Source: Streptomyces alboflavus
GTDB taxonomy: Bacteria > Actinomycetota > Actinomycetes > Streptomycetales > Streptomycetaceae
Direction of reading: 5' to 3'
Assembly (NCBI RefSeq): GCF_000716675.1
Contig: NZ_JNXT01000035.1
Span: 22,662 to 86,661 of the forward strand
Length of the DNA: 64,000 nucleotides
The notes beneath the pieces are model-generated. The model was not told the origin of the DNA. It ran no database searches and worked only from the letters and a program-made list of their open reading frames with translations. Shown piece by piece: positions 1-9,144 of this stretch. Each line of letters begins with the position of its first letter. Position 1 is the first letter of the stretch. The position numbers and the translations under genes were made by a program.

Positions 1-232
1 CCGGCCAGCCCGCCCGCTCGACGATGTGCGACCAGTCGGGTCGGGTACGGGTGAGGACGATCAGGTGCGGGCGGTGCGGATCGTCGGAGTCGATCCTCCA
101 CAGCGGCCGCTCGTCGCTCGTGGAGGCCGGCAGGCCGCCCATGACCGCACCGTGCACGGCACGCGGGCTCTCCAGGTAGCGGCGGCTCTCCGCGCGGAGT
201 GGGTTGATGCGGATGCGCGACAGGTACGGCAT
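1..232 (-). CDS. cas6e: Cas6e/CasE crRNA endoribonuclease, 5' part only
   Basis: Only the first 77 or so codons lie in the window; the rest continues off the left edge. The translation begins MPYLSRIRINPLRAESRRYL, with the xxLxRhxhNP opening and the early 'RAVHGAVMGGLP' segment typical of type I-E Cas6e. The family cleaves pre-crRNA at the repeat hairpin and stays bound to the crRNA 3' end in Cascade. The ATG is 5 bases downstream of the cas5e stop codon, so the gene is the last Cascade subunit of the operon and is probably translationally coupled. Cas1 and Cas2 would be expected further left. The assignment rests on the N-terminus plus operon position. Confidence 0.9.
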   Translation of the reverse strand, partial: MPYLSRIRINPLRAESRRYLESPRAVHGAVMGGLPASTSDERPLWRIDSDDPHRPHLIVLTRTRPDWSHIVERAGWP

Positions 233-236
233 GTGT

Positions 237-1100
237 TCACCGGCCCAGGAGTTCGAAGGGGTCGTGTATGTCGTCGCCTGCCTCGATCTCCGTGGCGGCG
301 TCGGGGTCGGGGAAGCCGGTGGGAATCCGGAGCCATTCGTGGCGTACCCGGCGGCCCAGGAACGCGCGGTCGTGCGGGTCGAAGGAGAGCGGTACGTCCT
401 GGAGGACGTCGTCGCCGTCATCGTCTTCAAGTGTCACCGAGCACGGCACGGTCGCGGGCCGGAACGGGCCGTCGAGGCCGCGTCTGTGCCCCAGTTTGTA
501 GGCGTAGCTCTCCTTCGCCCGCTCCGATGCCTGCCAAGGCAGTTCGTGCAGTACGCCTTCCAGGTTTCCTTCCTCTACGCCGAGGGCGAGTGGCTGTGTC
601 GGTGGACACGATCGGCGGCCGAGAGCGAGGGAGAAGTGAGGCGCGCGCACCGCTTCGTCGAGTCGGACGAGCAGGTCGCGCGGGCCCTCAAGGGCGGCGA
701 CGAACAGCGCGTCCTGGAGGTAGTACCGCGAGGTGACGTGCGTGTACTTGGCGGGGGCAGTGGGTCTCTGGACGCCCTTGGCCGAGACGCCGGACTGGGG
801 CAGCGGTTTGCCGCGGAAGTCGCTGACGACGTGGTAGTCCCGCAGCAGCGAACCCGGGACGTCCGCCCGGACTCCCATGCGGAGGGTGAGCAGTTCGTCC
901 AGGGGGGCCTCGCGCGGGAGGCCCAGGGCTGCCGCCAGGAGCCCGGTCACACCGGACTTGGTGGGTTCGGGCTTGGTGTCCCGTACGTTGAACGCCCCCT
1001 GCGCTCCCCAGGACTGGAGGGGCGCGGCCAGTCGTAGGACGAGAACGGCCCGGTCGCCGGGCTCGGTTCGCGGCGGCCCGTCCGGTGCGGCAGGCGTCAT
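237..1100 (-). CDS. cas5e: Type I-E Cascade subunit Cas5e (CasD)
   Basis: A 287-residue protein. The N-terminal 'AVLVLRLAAPLQSWG' and 'PTKSGVTGLLAAALG' are the characteristic Cas5 RAMP strand and the glycine-containing segment that holds the crRNA 5' handle. It caps the Cas7 filament in Cascade. The ATG at 1100 overlaps the cas7e stop by 4 bp (ATGA), which fixes the start; an in-frame upstream GTG would lie inside cas7e. It is followed by cas6e after a few bases. Length is a little above the common 220-250 residues because of insertions around residues 190-260. Confidence 0.93.
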   Translation of the reverse strand: MTPAAPDGPPRTEPGDRAVLVLRLAAPLQSWGAQGAFNVRDTKPEPTKSGVTGLLAAALGLPREAPLDELLTLRMGVRADVPGSLLRDYHVVSDFRGKPLPQSGVSAKGVQRPTAPAKYTHVTSRYYLQDALFVAALEGPRDLLVRLDEAVRAPHFSLALGRRSCPPTQPLALGVEEGNLEGVLHELPWQASERAKESYAYKLGHRRGLDGPFRPATVPCSVTLEDDDGDDVLQDVPLSFDPHDRAFLGRRVRHEWLRIPTGFPDPDAATEIEAGDDIHDPFELLGR

Positions 1101-2245
1101 CGACCGGCCTCGGCGATCGCAGTGGACAGGTGCTCGCCGAGGCCGCTGAGCAGTTCGGGGAAGGTGGTCGCGGGTCCGAACGCCGCTTCCAGCTGCTGCG
1201 CCGTCTCGTCCCGGAAGGCGTGGCAGACCGCGCTGAAGGCAGGGGTGTCGCCCCACGCCTCGACGGCGGTGCGGTGTTCGGCGGCCAGGCGTCGGGCGGA
1301 TTCCGCGGCGATTCCGGAGGAGGGGGTGACCGGCTCCTCGTAGGCGGTGACGAGATTGACCGGTTGGTCGGTGCGCACGGCGACGGACACCAGGCTGGGC
1401 AGCGTCTGGTGGGCGAAGGAGTTGCGGTATCCGCTGGGCACGGAGCGGGCGAAGGAGGTGATGAACTTCCGTACGCCCTCGACGGCGGCCGCGTCGTCGC
1501 CGAGGTTCTCCCGGAGCTGGTGGAGGCCGACGGTGGCGTACCGGTAGAGCGTCGCCGAGTTGAAGCCGATGGTGCCGATCATTCCGGCGCCGGTCTCCTG
1601 CTCCTCCTGGGTGCGGTCGTCGACGGCGGTGAAGTAGTCGAACTCCAGGGTCGCGGAGTGGGTGGAGAGGGCGTGGGCCACTTGGACCGCGGCGTCCACG
1701 CGCAGCGCGGCGATGTCGGCCACCATGCGGCCGAAGAGGGCCACGTCCAGGGAGTGACCGGTGCTGAACTGTTCCTCCACGGGCAACTGCTCGATCTCGG
1801 CCCGCAGTTCCTTGTCGTCGAGGGCGATGAGTTCGGCGGCGCGGTCGCTGACGAGTGCCGCGACGTTGTCGAGCTGGCGGCGTCCGTAGAAGAGCAGGTA
1901 GGCGGTGTCGCCCTTCTTCCGGCCCACGCTGATTTTCAGGGGTGCCAGCAGAGCGTCCGCGAGCCTGCCCGCGGGTTCCTCGGCCAGCCCGGTGCGTTCC
2001 CTGAGGTTGCCGGTCAGGGCGCTAGCGACGCGGCGCGTCCGGGTGGCGAGGTCGTGCGCGGGCATGTGCTCGGTGAAGTGCATGCGGGTGGCGCGCTTCC
2101 AGGCCTGTGACGAGACCCGGGAGCGGCGTGTGCCTCCGTAGTAGGCCTCCTTGGGGTTGCCCTGGTCGTCTCGGTTGAGATTGGCCGGAGGCACGGTCTG
2201 CAGGATGTGCACGTCGACGTACAGACGAGGCGGGAGAAACGTCAC
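1097..2245 (-). CDS. cas7e: Type I-E Cascade backbone Cas7e (CasC)
   Basis: A 382-residue protein that forms the helical backbone along the crRNA. The segments 'YVDVHILQTVPPANLNRDD' (residues about 8-26), 'GGTRRSRVSSQAWKRATR' and 'DIAALRVDAAVQVAHALSTH' are strong Cas7e landmarks. I chose the GTG at 2245 because a GGAG lies about 5 bases upstream and the family N-terminus follows at once; the longer reading frame upstream overlaps cse2 and has no family character. There are 35 bases between the cse2 stop and this start. The stop overlaps the cas5e start. Confidence 0.93.
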   Translation of the reverse strand: MTFLPPRLYVDVHILQTVPPANLNRDDQGNPKEAYYGGTRRSRVSSQAWKRATRMHFTEHMPAHDLATRTRRVASALTGNLRERTGLAEEPAGRLADALLAPLKISVGRKKGDTAYLLFYGRRQLDNVAALVSDRAAELIALDDKELRAEIEQLPVEEQFSTGHSLDVALFGRMVADIAALRVDAAVQVAHALSTHSATLEFDYFTAVDDRTQEEQETGAGMIGTIGFNSATLYRYATVGLHQLRENLGDDAAAVEGVRKFITSFARSVPSGYRNSFAHQTLPSLVSVAVRTDQPVNLVTAYEEPVTPSSGIAAESARRLAAEHRTAVEAWGDTPAFSAVCHAFRDETAQQLEAAFGPATTFPELLSGLGEHLSTAIAEAGR

Positions 2246-2280
2246 GGGGGCTCCGGTCAGGTCGAACAGTTCGGTGGTTG

Positions 2281-2943
2281 TCAGGTTCCGGACGGCACTT
2301 CGGTGGGGCCGTCTGGGGTGCTTCCCGCCGCCGCGGCTCCGTTGTTGTCGGCGCTGTTTTGATCGCCGCGCGCGTAGTAGGCGAGGCCCCACCTGCGGCG
2401 CACCCACTGCCGTCGCTCCGGGTGCGACCACTGGCGCAGGTCGCGCGTGAGCTGGTCGTAGTCCAACGGGATGCTCTGCCCCCGCAGTTGGGTGATCAGG
2501 CCACGGAGGCGGTACAACAGGGCGGGGACGGAGGTGGTGGTCGCTGCGGCCTCCACCCGGCGGTCCAGGGCGCTGTCGAGGAACTTCTCGCTGTCACGGA
2601 GTCTGCGCAGGGCCCGGCCGAGGTTGACGTGCTTGCGGTGCATGGGGCGGTTCTGGCCCTGCTGGTGCAGGCCGTAGAGGGTCACCGCGCCGTGCTCGGC
2701 GTGGAGTTCGGGGGTGAGCACGCCGTCCGTCTCCGTGGCGTAGTACGGCCACAGCGCCATGACCGATCCGGCGGGCTGGCCGAGGCCCGACCGCAGGTCT
2801 GCCAGTTCCTCACCGGGAGGGCCGTTGTGCTCGACCGAGGGGAGCCAGGTGCCGTCAGCCCGGAGGTAGCGGCGCCAGTACGGGACTCGGCGCGGTTCGG
2901 TGCTCTCCGGTCCGGGGAGCGGAGGGTTGGTCACGGTGGTCAC
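2281..2943 (-). CDS. cse2: Type I-E Cascade small subunit Cse2 (CasB/Cas11)
   Basis: A 220-residue, mainly helical protein. The landmarks are 'ALWPYYATETDG', 'TLYGLHQQGQNRPMHRKHVNLGRALRRL' and the Arg-rich C-terminal helix 'RRQWVRRRWGLAYY', typical of CasB, whose dimer stabilises the displaced DNA strand and the R-loop. The GTG start at 2943 overlaps the cse1 stop by 4 bp (GTGA), the usual arrangement in this operon type. An Asn/Ala/Gly-rich tail after residue 195 looks disordered. Confidence 0.9.
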   Translation of the reverse strand: MTTVTNPPLPGPESTEPRRVPYWRRYLRADGTWLPSVEHNGPPGEELADLRSGLGQPAGSVMALWPYYATETDGVLTPELHAEHGAVTLYGLHQQGQNRPMHRKHVNLGRALRRLRDSEKFLDSALDRRVEAAATTTSVPALLYRLRGLITQLRGQSIPLDYDQLTRDLRQWSHPERRQWVRRRWGLAYYARGDQNSADNNGAAAAGSTPDGPTEVPSGT

Positions 2944-4721
2944 TGCTCCGTGGTCGTGGAGTTGTCGGTGGTGGGCGGCTGGCCCTGACGGCAAGCGGTG
3001 CGGCGGAACAGGATCTTGCGGAGGTTGGCCCTGAAGAAGGCCTCCGCGGTGCTCTCCCGCGCGATCCGCGTCTGGCCCTCCTTGCCCTTCACCTCCCGGC
3101 CGGAGAACGCTGACGCCGCGCCGGTGGCCGAGAGCAGGTCGTCGGCGATCTTCCACGCTTCCCGGTGGGCCCTCTCCTCCCAGGCCAGGAGGCCCTGCTC
3201 AGTGCGGTCGAAGTCCTCGTCGCCGACTTCGCGCAGCCCGACCAGGAGCCGTCGCACCAGGGGGTCGAGGGCGTGCAGCAGCGTCTCGCCCGGGTACTGC
3301 CAGGTCCCGATGGGCGGGGGTGATGCTCCGACCGCTCGGCGCAGCTCGGCGGAGAGGGCGTTGACGGCCCTGGCGAGTTCTTCGGCCTGTTCGACGACGC
3401 CGAGGAGGGCGCCGCGCATGTCGCTGTCGGGGTGCAGGGCGGTGAGCGGCAGCGGGATCTCGTCGTGGTACGTGTCCTCGATGGTGCCGAGCTTCTTTCC
3501 GTAGCGGATGCCGGTCAGCTCCACCTGGGCGCCGTACCCGCCGGGCAGGTGATCGCCGACGTCGACGAGCTGGCTCAGCAGGACGCTGGTGTGGAAGCCG
3601 TCGGCCTGCACCGTGGCGTGCTCCTCCACGGAGGACTTGCGCACGGCCAGCAGAGCGTCGAGTCCGCGCCAGGCGGCTCGCCCGGTCCTGTGGCGTACGG
3701 GACGGAAGTGCGCTTCCCCGCCGGGCCGGTTGTCGCGTCGCGCGGACCGTCCGGCGCGGGCCTGGGCGCTGTCGACGTGCCATGCGGTGTGCGGCTCGTG
3801 GTCCATGTCGAGGAGCAGCCGGTCTCCGGCGGCGACGACGGCTCGGGACACCCGCAGTTCGCCGTGGGCGGTGTGTTCGGGCACGAGGCGTACGCGGCGT
3901 GACTGCCAGGTCCACACGTCGAGCAGCCCTCGGCCTGCCCGGCTGGTCCAGGCGGGCGTCGCGCACGAGAGCGTCTCCGCCACCTCGCCGCCCTTGGCGC
4001 GGCGCTGCCATTGAGGGAGATCGTCCTTGAGGGCCTTCCTGCCGTACGGGATGTTGAGCAGGAGGGTCTCGTACACCGTGGTGCCCAGGGGCATGACGAC
4101 CCCGAGCTGTCCGAGGGGCCCGACGGGATTGCCTGTCGTCTTCCCCGCCTTCATGTTCGGGTCCCCCGTCGCCCCCGTCTTGATCGCGCCGGTGTCCCAG
4201 CAGTGGACGTGCAAAAGCCACCGGGCCGCCTGTGCCGGAGTCAGCTCCGGTGGGTCGCCCTCGGTGCGGGAGGAGAACAGCGGCACGTTGTTCCCCAGGG
4301 CCGCGGTGGCGACCAGGACGGCGGCGCTCTTCGTGGCGTCACCGGACGTGGTCAGATCGGCGACCTGGGCGAAGGGGTCGTCGGGTGCGAAGAGGTCGAA
4401 GAGATGGTGGTGGGCATCGAGATAGGCAGCCAGCCGTTCGCGCTCCTCGTCGCGGAATCGACCGGCGGTGAACCTGCGCCCCCACTCGGCGGCGTCCGCG
4501 GGGAAGCCCAGGGCGTCCACCACCAGGGGCAACAGCAACTGCCGGTAGATCGCGGGTCGTTGGGTGGGGGCGTCGACGAGGAGTTCGGCGTGCAGATGGG
4601 AATCGAGCAACAGCTCGCGGACGCAAAGCTCGCGAGGACGTGCGGACCGGTGGCCCACCGGCTGGCTGCCGCCCGGGCGGGCACGCACAGGTAACCACGG
4701 CTCATCCAGCAGGTTCCACAA
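2940..4721 (-). CDS. cse1: Type I-E Cascade large subunit Cse1/Cas8e (CasA)
   Basis: A 593-residue protein that recognises the PAM and recruits Cas3. The N-terminus 'WNLLDEPWLPVR' is the family hallmark. The central 'GAIKTGATGDPNMKAGKTTGNP' stretch with the following 'GPLGQLGVVMPLGTTVYETLLLN' corresponds to the L1-loop region. Translation appears to begin at TTG 4721, preceded by a GGGGG run about 8 bases upstream. A 189-bp gap separates it from cas3 (4722-4910), long enough for its own promoter, so Cascade may be expressed separately from cas3. Confidence 0.93.
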   Translation of the reverse strand: MWNLLDEPWLPVRARPGGSQPVGHRSARPRELCVRELLLDSHLHAELLVDAPTQRPAIYRQLLLPLVVDALGFPADAAEWGRRFTAGRFRDEERERLAAYLDAHHHLFDLFAPDDPFAQVADLTTSGDATKSAAVLVATAALGNNVPLFSSRTEGDPPELTPAQAARWLLHVHCWDTGAIKTGATGDPNMKAGKTTGNPVGPLGQLGVVMPLGTTVYETLLLNIPYGRKALKDDLPQWQRRAKGGEVAETLSCATPAWTSRAGRGLLDVWTWQSRRVRLVPEHTAHGELRVSRAVVAAGDRLLLDMDHEPHTAWHVDSAQARAGRSARRDNRPGGEAHFRPVRHRTGRAAWRGLDALLAVRKSSVEEHATVQADGFHTSVLLSQLVDVGDHLPGGYGAQVELTGIRYGKKLGTIEDTYHDEIPLPLTALHPDSDMRGALLGVVEQAEELARAVNALSAELRRAVGASPPPIGTWQYPGETLLHALDPLVRRLLVGLREVGDEDFDRTEQGLLAWEERAHREAWKIADDLLSATGAASAFSGREVKGKEGQTRIARESTAEAFFRANLRKILFRRTACRQGQPPTTDNSTTTEQ

Positions 4722-4910
4722 CTCGCATCCCCCTCGACACGGCCATCTCCGCCCTGTCCGACCTGTCCGAACTCCGGATCCGGCGCCAGCTTTTCACAAC
4801 GGAATCACACGCATAGGGCAAACAAGCGATTTCCCGGCGACGCCGCACACCGTGGGGAAGGAGGTGAGGCAGCCCGGGCGACGCACTTCCGCGATGCCCA
4901 GGGTTCGGCC

Positions 4911-7799
4911 CTACGATCCGCCCACGACGCCCTCGTCGACCAGGCCCAGCTCGGCGTCGTACCGCAGGCGACGGCCCTCCAGCACGACCTGGTACTGCGC
5001 GTCGAGCACCAATGCCCGACGGATGCTGAGCCGTGGATCCCGCGGCTTCTGGTCCCATGCGGGGAGCGGGTGGAGGACGGGCGGGTGCAAAGGGGCGTAG
5101 TCGGCGGGGAGTTCCATCGTGTGGGTGAGCAGGTCATCGATCTGGGCAGCGGGCAGCTGTCCGCCCTCGCCGAGCCGAAGCCCCGACATGGTGCGGTAGC
5201 CGCGGGCGTCCCGCACCACCACCACGGCCTCGGCCGAGGGCTCCTCGCCGCGTACGAGCGCCGACAGGTCACGACCGCCCGGCAGGACGCGGGCCGCCAC
5301 GTAGTGCAGCCCGGCCAGGGTGGCGCCCTCTCCGCCGCCGCGCCGTGACAGCAGCAGGCGGCGCGCCTGGTCGGCACGGGCCCGCCGTACGTCCAGCCAC
5401 TCCCGTCGGGCGGCCTCCGCACCGTCGCGCCACGCGGCGGGGAGGGTCAGCGGGTCGCCGTACGCGGCGGCCACCAGCGCCGGGATGCGGCGGGGCAGCA
5501 CCCACGGCTCCCCCGCGCCGGTGACGGCTTCCAGGACCAAATGGGCGGCGACCAGCAGCGGGTAGCGCCCGTACCGCTGCTCGCACGAGCCCAGGAAGCC
5601 GGGCGTGCTCGGGACGCCACTCGTGGTGCTGGCCCCTGCGTCACCGGTGGCCATGCCGGTGATCAGGATCCGAGGCGCGCCCAAGCGAGCGGGGCGCCGC
5701 CGGAGGGGGTTGCGGTGCAGTCGGCCTGCCCTCTGCAGCAGCAGGTCGACGGGGGCGGGGTCCGTGACCAGCAGGTCGACGTCCACGTCGAAGGCCTCCT
5801 CCGCGACCCTCGTGGCGACGACCACCAGCCGACGCGGCCTGTGGCTGCCGTCGCGCGAAGAGAGAGCGCGCAGGCAGAGGTCCGTGCGCAGCGTGCGGTC
5901 CCGCGCGGTCATGTGCTCGTGCAGCAGCACCACGTCATCCGGGCCGAAGCGTTCCCGAAGGGCCCGGTAGAGACTCTGGGCGCGGGGCGTCGTGTCGCGT
6001 ATCGCCAGCGCGCAGCCGCCGTTCTCCAGTTCCTCCGCGAGCCGCGCGGTGAGTGCCGCGTCGGCGGGCTCGGGGCTCGAACGGAGCACGTCCTCGGGCA
6101 ACACCTCGAAGGTGTAGGGGCGGTCCGGGCTGAAGCTCCCGCATGCCCGTGCCACCGGGGTCGCGGGAGTCGTCCCTCCGTCGAGAGGAGGGCAGATCGC
6201 GGTGACCCGGGCAGGGCCCTCCGGGGCGGCCGTCGAGTCACCGTCGTACTCGTCCCGGCCGGTCACTCCGGTCAGGTACGCCTCCGCCACTTGTCGGCGC
6301 TGTCCGGGCGCCAGCGTCGCCGACAGCAGCACCACCGGCACGCGGGCCTGGCCGAGCCAGCGCAGTGCTTCCTGGAGGAACTGGGAGCCATGAACGTCCG
6401 TCGCGTGGACCTCGTCCAGGACGACCACCTTGCCCAGCAGCCCAGCCATCCGCATCGACGCCCAGTTGCTGCGCGCGGCCGCGTACAGCAGCTCGTCGAG
6501 CGAGCTGACGACGAACGGGCACAGCAGTCCACGCCCGGCGCTGAAGAAGAACTCCGACGGACTCTGATCCCCGGTGCGCTCCTGCCGTTGGGTGTCCGCG
6601 TCCTCCCCACAGTGGCCGAGGGCCTCCGTGCGCTGCTCGGGCGTCGCGTCATGCAGGGCCGTCCAGTCGGGAGAGAGGTTCTGCCACAGGTGCAGCAGAG
6701 CGACGTGTGCGCCGAGCCCGTCCTGTGTGGCCTCCGCCCACTCCTTGACCTCACGGAACATGGGGTCGGCCGTCGACCAGCGCGGCATGCCGACGAACAC
6801 CCCGTCGTAGCCGAAGCGGGCCGCCAGGATCTCCGCCACCACCAGCCCCGCCCGGGTCTTCCCCTCACCCATGGGAGCCTCGATGATCAGCATTCCGGGG
6901 GCGGGCATCGTGCGGGCTGTCTCGGCCGCCAGTCGCTGCACGGGGCGGGGCGGGTCCCCGTAGCGGCGCTCGAACACCCCGTCGTCGGGTACGGGCAGCC
7001 GCCCCCACCCTCGGCGCAGGCCCAGCGCCGTCCATGACGTGTCGGCGCGCTCACGGGCACCGGCGAGGGTCACCTTCGCGGGGTCGTCGACACCACCGAA
7101 GTACTCCTTGGCGCTGGCCATCTGGTCGGCCATCGCGATCAGCCCGGCGAGGTGCAACTGCTGGGCCCGTGAAGGGACTTCGGCTGGAACCTGCCGTGCC
7201 GCCGGGCGTAGTTCCAGAAGTCCGCCCACCTTGTGGAAGAGGGCTCGTTGGACCTCACCCCACCCTTGACGCCCCTCCGCCTGCCCCCGGGCGGGCGGAG
7301 GCGGCTTGATCCCGGCGGCCAGCGGAAAGAACCCGTGGTGCCCGGCGATCAGCGGCCAGACCCACTCCACGTGCTCCGGCGGCCACCCCTCCTCTCGCAG
7401 GAAGCGCCGCACGAGATACCCACCGGCGTGCTGGTGCGACCATCCGTACCGCTCGACGGTCGGTGCGTGCCAAGTGAGCCCGGCTTCCCGGCCCGCCTTC
7501 GCCGTCTCCGGATACTTGCCCTGCCATGCGGGCGTCGCCTTGCCCAGGTCGTGCAGGGCCGCAAGCCACATGAGCAGCTCGCGCCCCCGGCCGGGGCCTC
7601 CCGCCATGCGGTCCAGCGTGCCGCGGGTGGCGTGGGCGAGGTAGTCCTCCCAGATGCGCTCCGCCACCGCCGCCGTGTCGAGCATGTGGGACAGAAGCAG
7701 ATTCGGGGTTCCGTCCGCGTACTTGGCGGTCTTGCCGATCAGCGCCCACACTTGCCGCTCGATGCGCTCGTCACGCTCGCAGTCCGCCTCGCTCCCCAC
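4911..7799 (-). CDS. cas3: CRISPR-associated helicase-nuclease Cas3
   Basis: A 962-residue protein with the usual HD nuclease followed by an SF2 helicase. HD residues are visible as 'LSHML' (H38), 'ALHDLGK' (H83-D84), 'HQHAG' and 'AGHHG'. Helicase motif I is 'EAPMGEGKT' (about 307-315), motif II 'DEVH' (about 462-465) and motif III 'LLSATLAPG'. A degenerate 'RAGRLHRN' marks motif VI. It is recruited by Cascade to degrade target DNA. The ATG start faces the reverse-transcriptase-like gene across about 100 bp. All catalytic motifs look intact, so interference is probably functional. Confidence 0.95.
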   Translation of the reverse strand: MGSEADCERDERIERQVWALIGKTAKYADGTPNLLLSHMLDTAAVAERIWEDYLAHATRGTLDRMAGGPGRGRELLMWLAALHDLGKATPAWQGKYPETAKAGREAGLTWHAPTVERYGWSHQHAGGYLVRRFLREEGWPPEHVEWVWPLIAGHHGFFPLAAGIKPPPPARGQAEGRQGWGEVQRALFHKVGGLLELRPAARQVPAEVPSRAQQLHLAGLIAMADQMASAKEYFGGVDDPAKVTLAGARERADTSWTALGLRRGWGRLPVPDDGVFERRYGDPPRPVQRLAAETARTMPAPGMLIIEAPMGEGKTRAGLVVAEILAARFGYDGVFVGMPRWSTADPMFREVKEWAEATQDGLGAHVALLHLWQNLSPDWTALHDATPEQRTEALGHCGEDADTQRQERTGDQSPSEFFFSAGRGLLCPFVVSSLDELLYAAARSNWASMRMAGLLGKVVVLDEVHATDVHGSQFLQEALRWLGQARVPVVLLSATLAPGQRRQVAEAYLTGVTGRDEYDGDSTAAPEGPARVTAICPPLDGGTTPATPVARACGSFSPDRPYTFEVLPEDVLRSSPEPADAALTARLAEELENGGCALAIRDTTPRAQSLYRALRERFGPDDVVLLHEHMTARDRTLRTDLCLRALSSRDGSHRPRRLVVVATRVAEEAFDVDVDLLVTDPAPVDLLLQRAGRLHRNPLRRRPARLGAPRILITGMATGDAGASTTSGVPSTPGFLGSCEQRYGRYPLLVAAHLVLEAVTGAGEPWVLPRRIPALVAAAYGDPLTLPAAWRDGAEAARREWLDVRRARADQARRLLLSRRGGGEGATLAGLHYVAARVLPGGRDLSALVRGEEPSAEAVVVVRDARGYRTMSGLRLGEGGQLPAAQIDDLLTHTMELPADYAPLHPPVLHPLPAWDQKPRDPRLSIRRALVLDAQYQVVLEGRRLRYDAELGLVDEGVVGGS

Positions 7800-7839
7800 A
7801 ACTCCCCCTCACCCGGACGACATTGGGCTCACGTTCGAA

Positions 7840-7868
7840 ATCCGTCGGTACGACATCCGTCGGTACGA
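7840..7868. promoter_or_regulatory. Tandem 14-bp direct repeats in the cas3/RT divergent promoter region
   Basis: The sequence ATCCGTCGGTACGA occurs at 7840-7853 and again at 7855-7868, a 15-bp period. The repeats sit in the only gap between cas3 (minus) and the reverse-transcriptase-like gene (plus). Two sites about 1.5 helical turns apart suggest a cooperative DNA-binding site acting on one or both promoters. The regulator is unknown. Confidence 0.5.
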
Positions 7869-7901
7869 TCCGCCTTCTGAGACCTGTGTCATCCTGCCGC
7901 C

Positions 7902-9143
7902 ATGACGGACGACGCACCCCCAAGAGCACATGCATGGTCCGCTGCGTTCGACTCGGACCTGCTCACCGACTACGTGCCCGACGCACTCGGGGCCGCCGAC
8001 GTCAGCCGCCAACTGGCCCTAGGTCAGCCACTCGACGACGGGCCGCTCCGCGTGGGCCGGATGCGCGTGCCGCTCGCCCGGCGGACGGAGAGCATCCCGA
8101 TCCTCCCCTGCGTCGAGCGGGCTCGCATGTTCCTGCTCACCGAGCAGGCCCTGACCGTTCATGCGCCACGTTCCGAGGTGTTCAGCTACCGCTCCCTGAC
8201 ATGGCGGTACCGGCCCGCCTACCAAGCGCGGCAACGCCACCTCCAGGCGTTGGCCGCCCGATCCGACCTGCCGCTCGCCCTCGTGCTCGACGTCCACCGA
8301 TTCGGCCAGTCCCTGCCGCTGAACACCCTGATCCGCGCCCCCTGGATGACCGAACACCTCGCCGGAGCACTCACCGCCCTGCGAACAGCGGCCGGCCGCA
8401 CACTCCTGCCCGGCCATCGCTGGTCCAATCGGCTCGGCACAGCGGCGCTTGCTCCGCTGGACGACACGGTGGCCGCACTCGCACCAGGCCGCTGGGCGCG
8501 CTGGGGCGACGACCTCCACGTGCTCGTGCGGGACCGGGCCGAGGCCGACGAGATCCGCTCCGCCGTGGTGGTGGCGCTCCAGCAACTCGGGCTGAGCCTG
8601 TCGCAGGAGAAGTGCACCGTGGCACCAGCCGCCTCCGTCCTGACCGGTCCCGCCCGCGTCATCGACGGCCGACCCGAAGAGGTCTGGCGTACAGGTCTGG
8701 CGAACGGCGACGTCAAGGCCCTCCGGTACGGGCTGTCCCGCTCCCCACCGGACGAAAGGGTCACCCGGACGCTCGTCGCCGCCGTCCAGAACCGTCCTGC
8801 CCTCCTGCCCCGGGCAGTCCACTATCTCGACCGCGCGGCGCACACACCCGTCGGGCAGGCCGCCACCAAGGAACTGCTGCACACCGTAGAGGCCGACGCG
8901 TTCACCGCCGCACGCCTGCTGGCCCTTGCCGCTCGCCATCCAGAGCTCGCCCCCGAAGTCCCCGCCGAGATGTTGGCGGCGGCGGACAACTCCGGGATCG
9001 CCCCGCTGCTCGAACTCGCCTTCCGCGTCGATGTGCTGCGTGGGCGCCTTCGCGCGCGTCCGCCCACGTCACGCATGCGGGAGTGGCTGGCCTCGGGCGC
9101 CCACCCCCACCATCAACTACCCCAGGTCACTACGCTGTTGTGA
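7902..9143 (+). CDS. Reverse-transcriptase-like protein with helical C-terminal domain
   Basis: A 413-residue protein with a diverged reverse transcriptase palm. Motif A reads 'LALVLDVHRFGQSLP' (Asp130); motif B reads 'LLPGHRWSNRLGTAALAPLDD' (about 168-188), close to the usual LPqG-S--L---L--LD; motif C is 'WGDD' (201-204) in place of YADD, followed by 'LQQLGLSLSQEKC', the classical motif D/E region. From about residue 260 the protein is alpha-helical with Leu/Ala repeats, as in Abi- and UG-type defence RTs. I see no maturase or HNH domain, and no retron-like structure in the short upstream gap. The next gene starts one base after the stop. Role in antiphage defence is inference from architecture and context; polymerase activity is untested. 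Confidence 0.72.
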   Translation: MTDDAPPRAHAWSAAFDSDLLTDYVPDALGAADVSRQLALGQPLDDGPLRVGRMRVPLARRTESIPILPCVERARMFLLTEQALTVHAPRSEVFSYRSLTWRYRPAYQARQRHLQALAARSDLPLALVLDVHRFGQSLPLNTLIRAPWMTEHLAGALTALRTAAGRTLLPGHRWSNRLGTAALAPLDDTVAALAPGRWARWGDDLHVLVRDRAEADEIRSAVVVALQQLGLSLSQEKCTVAPAASVLTGPARVIDGRPEEVWRTGLANGDVKALRYGLSRSPPDERVTRTLVAAVQNRPALLPRAVHYLDRAAHTPVGQAATKELLHTVEADAFTAARLLALAARHPELAPEVPAEMLAAADNSGIAPLLELAFRVDVLRGRLRARPPTSRMREWLASGAHPHHQLPQVTTLL

Positions 9144-9144
9144 C

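Noticed and set aside
7799..7902. Retron msr/msd-like non-coding RNA ahead of the RT gene
   Set aside because: The gap is only about 100 bp, is filled by a direct repeat, and shows no long hairpin or inverted a1/a2 pair.
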